From: Methylacidiphilum caldifontis
Lineage (GTDB): Bacteria; Verrucomicrobiota; Verrucomicrobiia; Methylacidiphilales; CAMAQI01
DNA: 22,114 nucleotides
Reading direction: 5' to 3'
NCBI GenBank assembly: GCA_945860255.1
Contig: CAMAQI010000019.1
Location: forward strand, 1 to 22,114
The position numbers and the translations under genes are program-made. A model generated the notes under the pieces. The model did no database searches, was not told the origin of the DNA, and worked only from the letters and a program-made list of their open reading frames with translations. Positions 7,092 through 15,307 of this stretch are shown here, one piece after another. Within the stretch, counting starts at the first letter, position 1; the number at the start of each line of letters is the position of its first letter.

Positions 7092-9069
7092 ACGCTATCA
7101 AGAACTCGTCGAGTACCTCAAAACCTGTGATCACTCCTATTATGGAGAGGCACAGCCGATTCTCTCCGATCGCGAATATGATCGTCTTTACTTAGAGCTT
7201 CAAACCCTAGAAAGAGCTCATCCCGAATGGATCACCTCCGATTCCCCCACCCAACGAGTCGGAGGAAAACCGCTCGATCAATTTCAATCTCTTCCTCATT
7301 CCACTCCCATGATGAGTCTGGAGAATACCTATTCCAAAACGGAGGTCAGCGAATTCCTCGTTCGTACCCATAAAGCGTTAGGACACTCCGAAATCTCCTT
7401 TATCGTTGAACCGAAAATCGATGGAGTCGCCGTCTCACTCCGTTATGAAAATGGATTCCTCCTCCAAGGTCTTACCCGCGGAGATGGCGAGAGAGGGGAT
7501 GATGTCACCCAAAACCTCAAAACAATTCGCACGCTTCCGTTGAAACTTCGCGATCCGATCCCTCTTCTTGAAGTCCGTGGCGAGGTCTATTTCCCGCGCA
7601 AAGCATTTGAAAGTCTCAACGAAATGAGACAATTAGAAGGAGAAGATCCCTTTGCCAACCCTCGCAACGCCGCCGCGGGCTCTCTCAAACAGCTTGATCC
7701 CCGCATCGTCGCTCAACGTCCCCTTGCGATTGTTCTCTATAGCCCAGGTAAGATCGAAGGAATTTCCTGTAAAAATCAAAAAGAGTGGCTGCATTTACTT
7801 CAGGAACAGGGATTTTCGATTCCTGAAAAAACCTGGTTCTGCTCCTCAGAAAAGGAACTTCTCGATTCCATCGATGAGCTCGATCAAATTCGCACTCAAT
7901 TCCCCTACGATACGGATGGAGCGGTCATCAAAATTAATGAATGGCCAATTCGTGAGACCCTCGGCTCCACCGCCAAAGCCCCCCGTTGGGCCATTGCCTA
8001 TAAATATGCCTCAGAACAGGCGATCTCCCAACTTCACTCCATAACCTTTCAAGTCGGAAGAACCGGGACGATCACTCCCGTAGCCGAGCTCACCCCCACG
8101 CTTCTTGCCGGATCAACGGTCAGTCGAGCGACCCTTCATAACTTTGATGAAATTAAACGCAAAGGAATCATGCAGGGGGATTTTGTAACGATCGAAAAAG
8201 CCGGGGAAGTCATCCCCGCAGTCATCGGCGTTGTACTCGAAAAAAGAACGGGACTCGAGCAGACGATTATTCCCCCCACCTATTGCCCTGCCTGTCAATC
8301 GTTGCTGCAATGGGAAGGGCTTTTCTTAAAATGTACCTCCTCGACCTGTGTGGCTCAACTCAAACGGAAACTCCTCCACTTCGCTCATCGTAATGCGATG
8401 GATATTGATGGACTCGGTGAGTCGCTGGTCGAACAACTGGTCAACCAAAAATTAGTCCGTGACTTTTCCGATCTTTATCAGCTGACCGAAGAAAATCTGA
8501 CCCAACTCGAGCGAATGGGAAAGAAATCAGCACTTAACCTTCTTTCGGCCATTGAAAAAAGTAAGAGCCGCGAATTTTGGCGATTGCTCTTTGGATTGGG
8601 AATCCTTCACCTCGGAGTCGAATCGGCACGGACCTTGGTGATTCATTTTAAAACCATCGATCGACTTCTCCATGCGACCACGGAAAATCTCCTTCAAATC
8701 CATGAGATTGGAGAGGTCATGGCAGCAAGCATCGTCACCTATTTTCAAAACCCCGAAAATCGGGAGCGCATCGAAAAACTTCGTGCCCTGGGGCTCAACA
8801 TAGGATCGGAATCGGACAACTCCGGAGCGACGACAAGCACTCAATTCTCAGGAATGACCTTTGTGATCACCGGCACCTTGAGTCGTCCTCGAGAATCGAT
8901 CGCCGATCAGATCCGACTCGCCGGAGGAAAAGTCTCGGGAAGTGTCAGCAAAAAAACCTCCTATCTGATTGCGGGAGATTCCGCTGGCTCCAAACTGACC
9001 GAGGCCCAAAAACTAGGGATCAAAATCTTGACCGAAGAGGAGTTTCAAAAGCTTGCGATCCAGATATGA
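7066..9069 (+). CDS. ligA: NAD+-dependent DNA ligase LigA
   Basis: LigA seals nicks in replication and repair using NAD+. The 667-aa product has the full family order: an Ia domain near the start (YYGEAQPILSDREYDRLYLEL), the adenylation domain with nucleophilic Lys in EPKIDG (K117), an OB fold (FQVGRTGTITPVAEL), a four-Cys zinc site (C407, C410, C423, C428), helix-hairpin-helix repeats (MDIDGLGESLVEQL and onward), and a C-terminal BRCT domain (FSGMTFVITGTLSRPR to ILTEEEF). The frame stays open upstream to 6898, but the first family-like residues follow the ATG at 7066, so this is chosen; it overlaps the VanZ-like gene by 26 bp. Length fits the family. Confidence 0.98.
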   Translation: MQNAEPSLKRYQELVEYLKTCDHSYYGEAQPILSDREYDRLYLELQTLERAHPEWITSDSPTQRVGGKPLDQFQSLPHSTPMMSLENTYSKTEVSEFLVRTHKALGHSEISFIVEPKIDGVAVSLRYENGFLLQGLTRGDGERGDDVTQNLKTIRTLPLKLRDPIPLLEVRGEVYFPRKAFESLNEMRQLEGEDPFANPRNAAAGSLKQLDPRIVAQRPLAIVLYSPGKIEGISCKNQKEWLHLLQEQGFSIPEKTWFCSSEKELLDSIDELDQIRTQFPYDTDGAVIKINEWPIRETLGSTAKAPRWAIAYKYASEQAISQLHSITFQVGRTGTITPVAELTPTLLAGSTVSRATLHNFDEIKRKGIMQGDFVTIEKAGEVIPAVIGVVLEKRTGLEQTIIPPTYCPACQSLLQWEGLFLKCTSSTCVAQLKRKLLHFAHRNAMDIDGLGESLVEQLVNQKLVRDFSDLYQLTEENLTQLERMGKKSALNLLSAIEKSKSREFWRLLFGLGILHLGVESARTLVIHFKTIDRLLHATTENLLQIHEIGEVMAASIVTYFQNPENRERIEKLRALGLNIGSESDNSGATTSTQFSGMTFVITGTLSRPRESIADQIRLAGGKVSGSVSKKTSYLIAGDSAGSKLTEAQKLGIKILTEEEFQKLAIQI

Positions 9070-9299
9070 AAAATAAATTTCCTATTTTATCACTCCTTTG
9101 GCGATCGATTCTCTATTTTCCCTTGGTTGTATTCCTTATCTTTGTCAGCCTAGGGGCTTTCTTTGGTTCATTCGCCTGTTTGATTATTGGGAACAACTAT
9201 CTCTGGAACGGAATATACCTTGAAGGAATTACCTATTCTTTAGGATCAATCCCATTATGGTTCATTCATCTGTATTTATTCAAAAAATACTGGAATTAA
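9066..9299 (+). CDS. Small hypothetical membrane protein
   Basis: I do not recognise this 77-aa protein. It has two strongly hydrophobic stretches (about 14-42, long enough for one helix or a hairpin, and 53-72), a Lys-rich start and a C-terminal KKYWN, which fits a small inner-membrane protein. Its ATG overlaps the ligA stop (ATGA), the best argument that it is real and translationally coupled. The hydrophobic composition alone would not prove coding. Confidence 0.6.
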   Translation: MKNKFPILSLLWRSILYFPLVVFLIFVSLGAFFGSFACLIIGNNYLWNGIYLEGITYSLGSIPLWFIHLYLFKKYWN

Positions 9300-9438
9300 G
9301 AACTGTCTTTCAGGCATCCTGTGAATCTTGTCGATCCCTGTTAAAACTCTCTTTTGGCGTACTTTGTCTTTACCTTGGCGGTTAAATTTTTTAGACTATT
9401 TCTCTGGAATATCCCCAAAGTTCTCCTAGAGTCACGAG
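9300..9438. other. Noncoding gap before the ABC ATPase gene
   Basis: I see no ORF, tRNA, strong terminator or convincing promoter in these 139 bp. Weak promoter-like hexamers (TTGGCG and TATTTC about 16 nt apart near 9375-9405) may drive the ATPase gene. Confidence 0.4.
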
Positions 9439-10113
9439 GTGCTCACCGCCCATAATCTCAGAAAAAACTACTCCATCGGACCCCGACAAACCTCGGTGAT
9501 CGATCAACTGAATTTAGAGATCCCCAGTCATACCTTTGCCACGATTCAAGGGGTTTCTGGAAGTGGAAAGAGCACGCTTCTCCATCTTCTCGGGGGATTA
9601 GACACTCCCGATGAAGGGGAGGTTCGTTGGAATAACACCTCACTCTCCTCGCTCACTCAAAATGCCCTTTCCGAATGGCGCAATCTAAGTGTCGGATTCA
9701 TCTTTCAATCCTATCACCTCCTTCAGGAACTAAACGCCTTAGAAAATGTCGAACTACCTGCGATGATTCAAGGGAAAGAGAATCCGGAACTCTCTTATGC
9801 ACTTCTCGAAAAAGTTGGACTTAGTCATCGGACCGATCATCGACCGCTTGAACTCAGTGGCGGGGAACAACAACGGGTCGCGATCGCGCGTGCGCTTCGC
9901 AATCGCCCCCAACTCCTTCTTGCCGATGAGCCGACGGGCAATTTAGATCGTCAAACAGCCCATGGAATTGTTGATCTACTGCTTAAAATCCACCAAGAAG
10001 AGAAAATTACCGTTATTCTCGTCACTCATGATGCTGAAATCGCTCAACTCGGAGAGCTCCGATTCAAAATGGAAAATCAAAAAATCATTCGATTAGTCCC
10101 TCACTCTTTTTAA
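9439..10113 (+). CDS. LolD-like ABC transporter ATP-binding protein
   Basis: This cytoplasmic ATPase of the LolD/MacB (FtsE-like) group has 224 aa. Visible are Walker A GVSGSGKST (38-46), a Q-loop in GFIFQSYHLL, the signature LSGGEQQR (139-146), Walker B LLLADEP (D163, E164) and the switch His in VTHD. The phrases HLLGGLDTPDEGEV and YHLLQELNALENVELP are typical of LolD, which powers release of outer-membrane lipoproteins from the inner membrane through LolC/LolE. No LolC/E-type permease lies next to it, so the partner must be elsewhere, and assignment to lipoprotein export rather than another MacB-type system is inference. The start codon is GTG. Confidence 0.85.
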   Translation: MLTAHNLRKNYSIGPRQTSVIDQLNLEIPSHTFATIQGVSGSGKSTLLHLLGGLDTPDEGEVRWNNTSLSSLTQNALSEWRNLSVGFIFQSYHLLQELNALENVELPAMIQGKENPELSYALLEKVGLSHRTDHRPLELSGGEQQRVAIARALRNRPQLLLADEPTGNLDRQTAHGIVDLLLKIHQEEKITVILVTHDAEIAQLGELRFKMENQKIIRLVPHSF

Positions 10114-10282
10114 AAATCATAAATCCGGATTCAATGCGATGTAAATGGGCCTAGAAGTGTTTTCATGAAAGATAAATCCTTGGTTTCAGTCTTTGACCGA
10201 TTTATCTGGACTGAAGTGAAACTGACTCCTTCTGAACATTTTAACTAGAAATTTCAAAAAAGGGTGCTAAGCTATTCAAACA

Positions 10283-11281
10283 ATGCGAAAACGACTTGCA
10301 TCATCACGTAATAATTTATCTAACACATTCACATGCAAGAACTTAGTTCATGTTGAAAATCCTCCGATTAAAAAGATCCTTATCGAGCGTTATCAATCTT
10401 ATATCGATCAAATCCATTCACTCAAAAGCAAAATTGAGCTTTTTGAACTTCAAGATGAGCCGGCTTATGAAGCTTGGATGAAGAAAAACTTTTCTAAAAT
10501 TGTCACGCAGATTCAACTCATTAAATCTCAATCCTCCGAACTCCAAGGCCGCTTTACCGAGGCAGAACTCATCGCCCTCCGCTACGGTATTTCTCTAGAA
10601 GAAGCCTACCAACGAGTCCTTGAAAAGGCTGAAAAGGCGGAGGAAAAAAAGGAGGAACCGGATTCTGAAGATCCTGAAGAAAATAGTTTTCGGGATTCAT
10701 TTGAAAAAACTTTTGGCTTTCGTCCTCAGCGCTCCCCAAAGATCGGTTCTTGCAATCAAAAGCGTTCCCTCAAAGAGACCTATCGTTATCTGGCTCGAAA
10801 ACTACATCCCGATATGCGGACGGTATCTCACCCTCATTGGGACGATCTTTGGTTTGAGGCTCAATTCGCCTACCAAACCTGCAATTTAGAGGAACTGAAC
10901 CGGGTCGCCTTGATTGTTGAGGCTCACGAAAGTGTTCATTCCAATCATCCTCATCTTTCAACGGTTTTTAAGGTCAATATTGTCTTTGAGAAACAGATTT
11001 TTAAGCTTGAAAGTCAGATGAGATCTCTCGAAAAAGGCCCGGCATGGGAATATATGAAGGCCTTGACCTCGAAAGAGTTTTTAAAAGTCTTCCAAACGAA
11101 GACCAAAAACCGTCTCGACTCGGAACTTAAAGAGGCTCAAGGAGAGCTTAAGCACTATCAGACCATGGAAAAGGACTATCGTCCTGCGAACAAATCGATT
11201 CGAGAAAATAAATCGAACTCAAAATCGAAACCTCGAGTCAAAAAGACCTCCCTCGAAGATTTTTTCTCCTCTCAGCAGTAA
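10283..11281 (+). CDS. J-domain (DnaJ-like) protein with coiled-coil flanks
   Basis: The 332-aa protein is mostly charged helix. A degenerate but recognisable J domain lies at about 160-215: LKETYRYLARKLHPDM carries the HPD tripeptide (175-177) that stimulates DnaK ATPase, followed by an aromatic/acidic helix (WFEAQFAYQTCNLEELNRV). A long helical, Glu/Lys-rich segment precedes it (30-130) and another follows (225-300), ending in a basic Ser/Lys-rich tail. It lacks the Gly/Phe and zinc regions of DnaJ, so it is probably a specialised co-chaperone; its client is unknown. The gene stands alone with noncoding gaps on both sides. The J domain is fairly sure; function otherwise unknown. Confidence 0.75.
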   Translation: MRKRLASSRNNLSNTFTCKNLVHVENPPIKKILIERYQSYIDQIHSLKSKIELFELQDEPAYEAWMKKNFSKIVTQIQLIKSQSSELQGRFTEAELIALRYGISLEEAYQRVLEKAEKAEEKKEEPDSEDPEENSFRDSFEKTFGFRPQRSPKIGSCNQKRSLKETYRYLARKLHPDMRTVSHPHWDDLWFEAQFAYQTCNLEELNRVALIVEAHESVHSNHPHLSTVFKVNIVFEKQIFKLESQMRSLEKGPAWEYMKALTSKEFLKVFQTKTKNRLDSELKEAQGELKHYQTMEKDYRPANKSIRENKSNSKSKPRVKKTSLEDFFSSQQ

Positions 11282-11343
11282 TTAAATAAAAAACAAGCTG
11301 GTCATTTTTAGAATTCCCGCTCAATTCTGTGCATCGAATTGCT

Positions 11344-13518
11344 ATGAAAAAGGTTCTCTTTATTTGTACTGGTAACATCTGTCGAAGTCCGATGGCGGAA
11401 GGTCTCTTTCGTGACCTTGTGAAAAATGACCCAGAAATTGAGGTTTCCTCAGCCGGATTAGCGGCTCCGCTCGGTCAACTTGCAAGCACTCATTCCGTCG
11501 AGGTTATGCAGGAGATTGGTCTTGATATCTCCAAGCATCGAAGTCAACCGCTCACTGAAAAATTAGTTGAGGAATCGGCTGGAATCTTCGTCATGACCTA
11601 CAGTCATCTTGATCATATCCTCATGATTTTTCCTGAAGCCGCAGAAAAAACCTTTTTAATTCGTCATTTTGAGGAAAATATTCCTTTGGAACTCCGTGAA
11701 ATCTACGATCCTATCGGTCAAACCCGAGAGGTTTATCGAGCGACACGCGAACAACTCTCCCTCTCGATGCCAACACTCCTCAACTGGATCAAAAATCAAA
11801 AAAAACAACATTCTTTTATGAAACAAAAAACGGTCACTCTCGGCGCGGATCACGGCGGATTTGAACTCAAAAAAACAGTTAAAGAGTGGCTTCTTTCTCA
11901 AAATTACCTGGTGGTAGATATGGGGACGAATAGCGGAGAGTCGGTCGATTACCCCGACTTCGTCGGCCCTGTGACTCAAGCGGTTATTTCTGGAGATGCC
12001 GAATTTGGAATTTTGCTCTGCAAATCAGGAATCGGAATGAGTATGGCCGCGAATAAAGTCCCAGGGATTCATGCCGCCCTCATCTCCACTCCTGAGACAG
12101 CCAAAGTCACCCGACAACATAATAATGCTAATGTGATGTGTCTTGCGGCGAATGATATCAAACCGAAAAAAGTGGCTGAAATTCTTGAGGCATGGACCGG
12201 AGCTATTTTTGAAGGAGGCCGACATAACCGCCGCATTGAAAAAATGGATGCCCTTGCTCACTCTTGTGGCTCAAGCTCCTCAGCTCCTTCTCTCCGTGAA
12301 ACCGATTCTCTGATTTATGATTTGATTCAACAAGAGGGAAAGCGTCAGTTTGAAAATATCGAGTTGATTGCCTCCGAAAACTTTACCAGTCGTGCGGTCA
12401 TGGAGGCTCAAGGCTCCTGTCTTACCAATAAATATGCGGAAGGCTATCCAGGACGTCGTTGGTATGGCGGCTGCGAGTTTGTGGATCAGATCGAGCAACT
12501 TGCGATTGATCGAGCTAAAGAACTTTTTGGTGCCGAATACGTCAATGTCCAACCTCATTCCGGATCAGGAGCCAATATGGCGGTCTATTTCGCCTTCCTT
12601 AAACCGGGAGATACCATTTTGACGATGGATCTCTCCCATGGAGGGCATTTGACTCATGGCCATAAAATGAATTTCTCCGGACGTTTTTACACCGTGGTTC
12701 ATTATGGCGTGAGCAAAGAGACTGAGACAATCGATTATCAACAACTCCATGAAATGGCAATTGAACATAAGCCCCGATTAATTACGGCGGGAGCCTCAGC
12801 TTATCCTCGGGTCATCGATTTCAAGAAAATGCGTGAAATCGCCGATGCTGTTGGCGCGATGCTCCTCGTCGATATGGCCCATATCGCTGGACTTGTTGCG
12901 GCAGGAGTTCACCCCTCCCCGATTCCGTATGCTGATTTTGTAACGACAACGACCCATAAAACTCTTCGTGGACCACGAGGGGGTTTGATCATGGCCAAGG
13001 AAAAATACGGGAAAGAACTCGACTCCCAAACCTTCCCTGGAATTCAAGGGGGTCCCCTTGAACATGTGATCGCCGGAAAAGCGGTTTGTTTGGGAGAGGC
13101 TCTGAAGCCAGCCTTTAAAGCGTACCAAAAACAGGTCGTTCTCAACGCCAAAGCCCTTTGCGATGCGATGAAAAAGAATGGCTATCGAATCGTTTCGGGG
13201 ACTACTGAAAACCATCTGATGCTCGTCGATGTTCAACCGCAAGGACTGAACGGCAAAGAGGTTCAAGAGACCCTGGATCTAGCGGGAATCACCTGCAACA
13301 AGAACTCGATTCCTTTTGATACGCAGTCTCCCTTTAAATCCGGAGGGATTCGACTAGGAACCCCTGCGATGACGAGTCGTGGACTGAAAGAGGCTCAAAT
13401 GATCGAAATCGCTGATTTCATCCATGAAGCGATCATCCATCGTTCCGATGTTGTTCGTTTAGCGGCGATTAAATCCAAAGTGCATCAAATGACAGCGAAG
13501 TTTCCGCTGCCCTATTAA
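11344..13518 (+). CDS. Tripartite fusion: LMW tyrosine phosphatase - ribose-5-P isomerase B - serine hydroxymethyltransferase
   Basis: One 724-aa frame joins three complete enzymes. Residues 1-158 form a low-molecular-weight protein tyrosine phosphatase with the CTGNICR loop (C8, R14) and an acidic YDPIG loop. Residues 159-300 are RpiB (ribose-5-P/ribulose-5-P isomerase): GADHGGFELK, SVDYPDF, active Cys in LLCKSGIGMSMAANK (C226) and HNNANVMCL. Residues 301-724 are GlyA, which makes glycine and one-carbon-loaded folate from serine with PLP: ASENFTS, YAEGYPGRRWYGGCE, PLP-Lys in TTTTHKT (K539) and GGIRLGTPAMTSRG. No stop or frame change separates them. The internal ATGs at the two joints (11818, 12244) have no Shine-Dalgarno, and a Ser/Ala-rich linker follows the second. 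Start taken at ATG 11344; a GTG at 11329 is possible. Domain calls very sure; production as one polypeptide is inferred. Confidence 0.93.
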   Translation: MKKVLFICTGNICRSPMAEGLFRDLVKNDPEIEVSSAGLAAPLGQLASTHSVEVMQEIGLDISKHRSQPLTEKLVEESAGIFVMTYSHLDHILMIFPEAAEKTFLIRHFEENIPLELREIYDPIGQTREVYRATREQLSLSMPTLLNWIKNQKKQHSFMKQKTVTLGADHGGFELKKTVKEWLLSQNYLVVDMGTNSGESVDYPDFVGPVTQAVISGDAEFGILLCKSGIGMSMAANKVPGIHAALISTPETAKVTRQHNNANVMCLAANDIKPKKVAEILEAWTGAIFEGGRHNRRIEKMDALAHSCGSSSSAPSLRETDSLIYDLIQQEGKRQFENIELIASENFTSRAVMEAQGSCLTNKYAEGYPGRRWYGGCEFVDQIEQLAIDRAKELFGAEYVNVQPHSGSGANMAVYFAFLKPGDTILTMDLSHGGHLTHGHKMNFSGRFYTVVHYGVSKETETIDYQQLHEMAIEHKPRLITAGASAYPRVIDFKKMREIADAVGAMLLVDMAHIAGLVAAGVHPSPIPYADFVTTTTHKTLRGPRGGLIMAKEKYGKELDSQTFPGIQGGPLEHVIAGKAVCLGEALKPAFKAYQKQVVLNAKALCDAMKKNGYRIVSGTTENHLMLVDVQPQGLNGKEVQETLDLAGITCNKNSIPFDTQSPFKSGGIRLGTPAMTSRGLKEAQMIEIADFIHEAIIHRSDVVRLAAIKSKVHQMTAKFPLPY

Positions 13519-13656
13519 ATCGCGTAAAGAGGATACATTTAATAGAGCCCAAAGCGAAAGGCATTTTGAATAGGGAACTCAGGAAATCAGGCCTTTAAAA
13601 AAAGAGCGTTTCACCGAAAAAATAGCAAGAGAACTGACGTTTTGAGCTTCAGTGAT
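13519..13656. other. Noncoding gap between the glyA fusion and the defence block
   Basis: No gene is seen. A 6-bp inverted pair AAAGGC/GCCTTT with a loop of almost 30 nt is too weak to call a terminator. The gap probably marks the left border of the restriction-modification block. Confidence 0.4.
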
Positions 13657-13684
13657 TTGACATTACTTAAAAGCTCTTTAAAAC
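13657..13684 (+). promoter_or_regulatory. Promoter of the mod gene, likely leaderless
   Basis: A perfect TTGACA (13657-13662), 16-nt spacer and TAAAAC (13679-13684, 4 of 6 consensus) place the expected start point 7 nt downstream, exactly on the A of the mod ATG (13691). There is no Shine-Dalgarno before that ATG, which agrees with a leaderless message. Confidence 0.5.
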
Positions 13685-13690
13685 GATCCA

Positions 13691-15307
13691 ATGCCGACAT
13701 TGAATTGGATTGGAAAAGAGGCCGTAGTAAATCACCATCGTGAGGTTCCTTTCCATCTTTTAAAAGATGTTCCCGATCTCTCCTGCGGTGACCCTGGTTC
13801 TGGAAATCTGATTGTTCAAGGGGATAACCTTCTCGCACTAAAAGCTCTTCTTCCACACTACGCAGGGCAAGTGAAGTGCATCTACATCGATCCTCCCTAT
13901 AATACCGGAAATGAGGGATGGATTTACAATGATAACGTCAATAGCCCTGAGATCAAAAAATGGCTGGGAAAAGTCGTTGGCAAAGAGGCAGAGGATCTAT
14001 CGCGTCATGATAAGTGGCTTTGCATGATGTATCCAAGATTGGTTTTGTTGAAGAAGTTTTTAAGAGAGGATGGAGCTATTTTCGTAAGTTTGGATGATAA
14101 TGAAGCCGGAAACTTTAGATTGCTAATGGACGAGATCTTTGGAGAGAATAATTTTATCAATACAATCGTCTGGGAAAAACGGTATAGTCCCCAAAATGCT
14201 GTAAAATGGTTTTCCGAATCTCATGATTTCATAATTGTTTATGCGAAAAAAAAATTAAATTGGTTTCCTAACTTATTAGAGAGATCAGATGAAATGAACG
14301 CGCGTTATCGGAATCTTGATAATGATCCTCGGGGAGTATGGAAGCCAGCTGACGCAACGGCTCAAGGTGGTCATGGTACAAAAAGCCAGTTCTATGTATT
14401 AACTGCCCCAAACGGAAAGCAACATATTTTGCCAAACGGACGTTGTTGGGTTTACACCGAACCTGTTTTTAAAAAAATGATTGAAGATAATCGCGTTTGG
14501 TTTGGTTCAAACGGAAACAATGTTCCGGCAATAAAAAGGTTTCTTTCAGAAGTAAAACAAGGGACTGCTTGTCAGACAATTTGGAAATACAGTGATGTCG
14601 GTCACAATCAAGAAGGAAAGAAGGAAGTCAACGATCTATTCCCCCAAGAAGCTATATTTGAAACGCCAAAACCTGTTCGATTATTGAAGCGTATTTTACA
14701 TCTTACAACTGGCTCCGACTCTCTAATTCTCGACTGTTTTGCAGGATCTGGAACCACTGGACATGCCGTACTGAATATGAACATTCAAGACGGAGGCAGT
14801 CGTAAATTTATTTTAGTAGAAATGGATTCAAAAATTGCCCCAACCGTAACAGCTCAACGTGTTCGTCGGGTGATGCAAGGCTATACGAATGTCCAAGGGG
14901 AACAAATCGAGGGACTTGGCGGAGGCTTTCGCTATTGCACGTTAGGGGAACCCCTTTTTGATGAATTCGGAAAAATCCGTGAATCAGCAGTACGATTCGC
15001 TGACTTAGCGCGCCATGTCTATTTCATCGAGACAGGAGAGACGCTTCCCCGTGAACGAATTTTTAACGATCCTTTCCTAGGAGAATGCCGTAATGTCGGT
15101 ATTTATCTTCTTTATAACGGAATTCTCGGCGATAAAACGGTGAATGGAGGGAATATTCTCACGCTTCCGATTTATCAAAAACTCAAAGCCTTTGAGGGAA
15201 TGAAAGTGATTTACGGAAATGGATGTCGGATCAGCAAAGAGCGTCTCAAAAAAATGGGGGTCATTTTCAAACAACTTCCTTCTGAGCTAAAGGTCGACCG
15301 TTTGTGA
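13691..15307 (+). CDS. Type III restriction-modification DNA methyltransferase (Mod)
   Basis: Mod methylates adenine N6 at the target site and supplies sequence specificity to the Res subunit. In this 538-aa beta-class enzyme the catalytic motif DPPYNTG (67-73) comes first, the variable target-recognition region follows (about 165-310), and the SAM-binding motif FAGSGTT (350-356) lies near the C-terminal third. LIVQGDNLLALKAL (39-52) is the usual motif upstream of DPPY. The start MPTLNWIGKEAVVNHH looks like a true family N-terminus. The stop overlaps the GTG of the next gene by 4 bp. The central part (about 14000-14700) is richer in A/T and uses AGA arginine codons unlike its flanks, suggesting exchange of the recognition domain. 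Target sequence cannot be read from this. Confidence 0.94.
   Translation: MPTLNWIGKEAVVNHHREVPFHLLKDVPDLSCGDPGSGNLIVQGDNLLALKALLPHYAGQVKCIYIDPPYNTGNEGWIYNDNVNSPEIKKWLGKVVGKEAEDLSRHDKWLCMMYPRLVLLKKFLREDGAIFVSLDDNEAGNFRLLMDEIFGENNFINTIVWEKRYSPQNAVKWFSESHDFIIVYAKKKLNWFPNLLERSDEMNARYRNLDNDPRGVWKPADATAQGGHGTKSQFYVLTAPNGKQHILPNGRCWVYTEPVFKKMIEDNRVWFGSNGNNVPAIKRFLSEVKQGTACQTIWKYSDVGHNQEGKKEVNDLFPQEAIFETPKPVRLLKRILHLTTGSDSLILDCFAGSGTTGHAVLNMNIQDGGSRKFILVEMDSKIAPTVTAQRVRRVMQGYTNVQGEQIEGLGGGFRYCTLGEPLFDEFGKIRESAVRFADLARHVYFIETGETLPRERIFNDPFLGECRNVGIYLLYNGILGDKTVNGGNILTLPIYQKLKAFEGMKVIYGNGCRISKERLKKMGVIFKQLPSELKVDRL

Noticed and set aside
12796..13266. 156-codon open frame on the minus strand opposite glyA
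   Set aside because: It is antisense to strongly conserved GlyA sequence, has no family features and is explained by codon bias of the real gene.
13540..13600. Terminator after the glyA fusion (AAAGGC ... GCCTTT, A-run)
   Set aside because: Six base pairs across a loop of almost 30 nt and no T-run on the plus strand.
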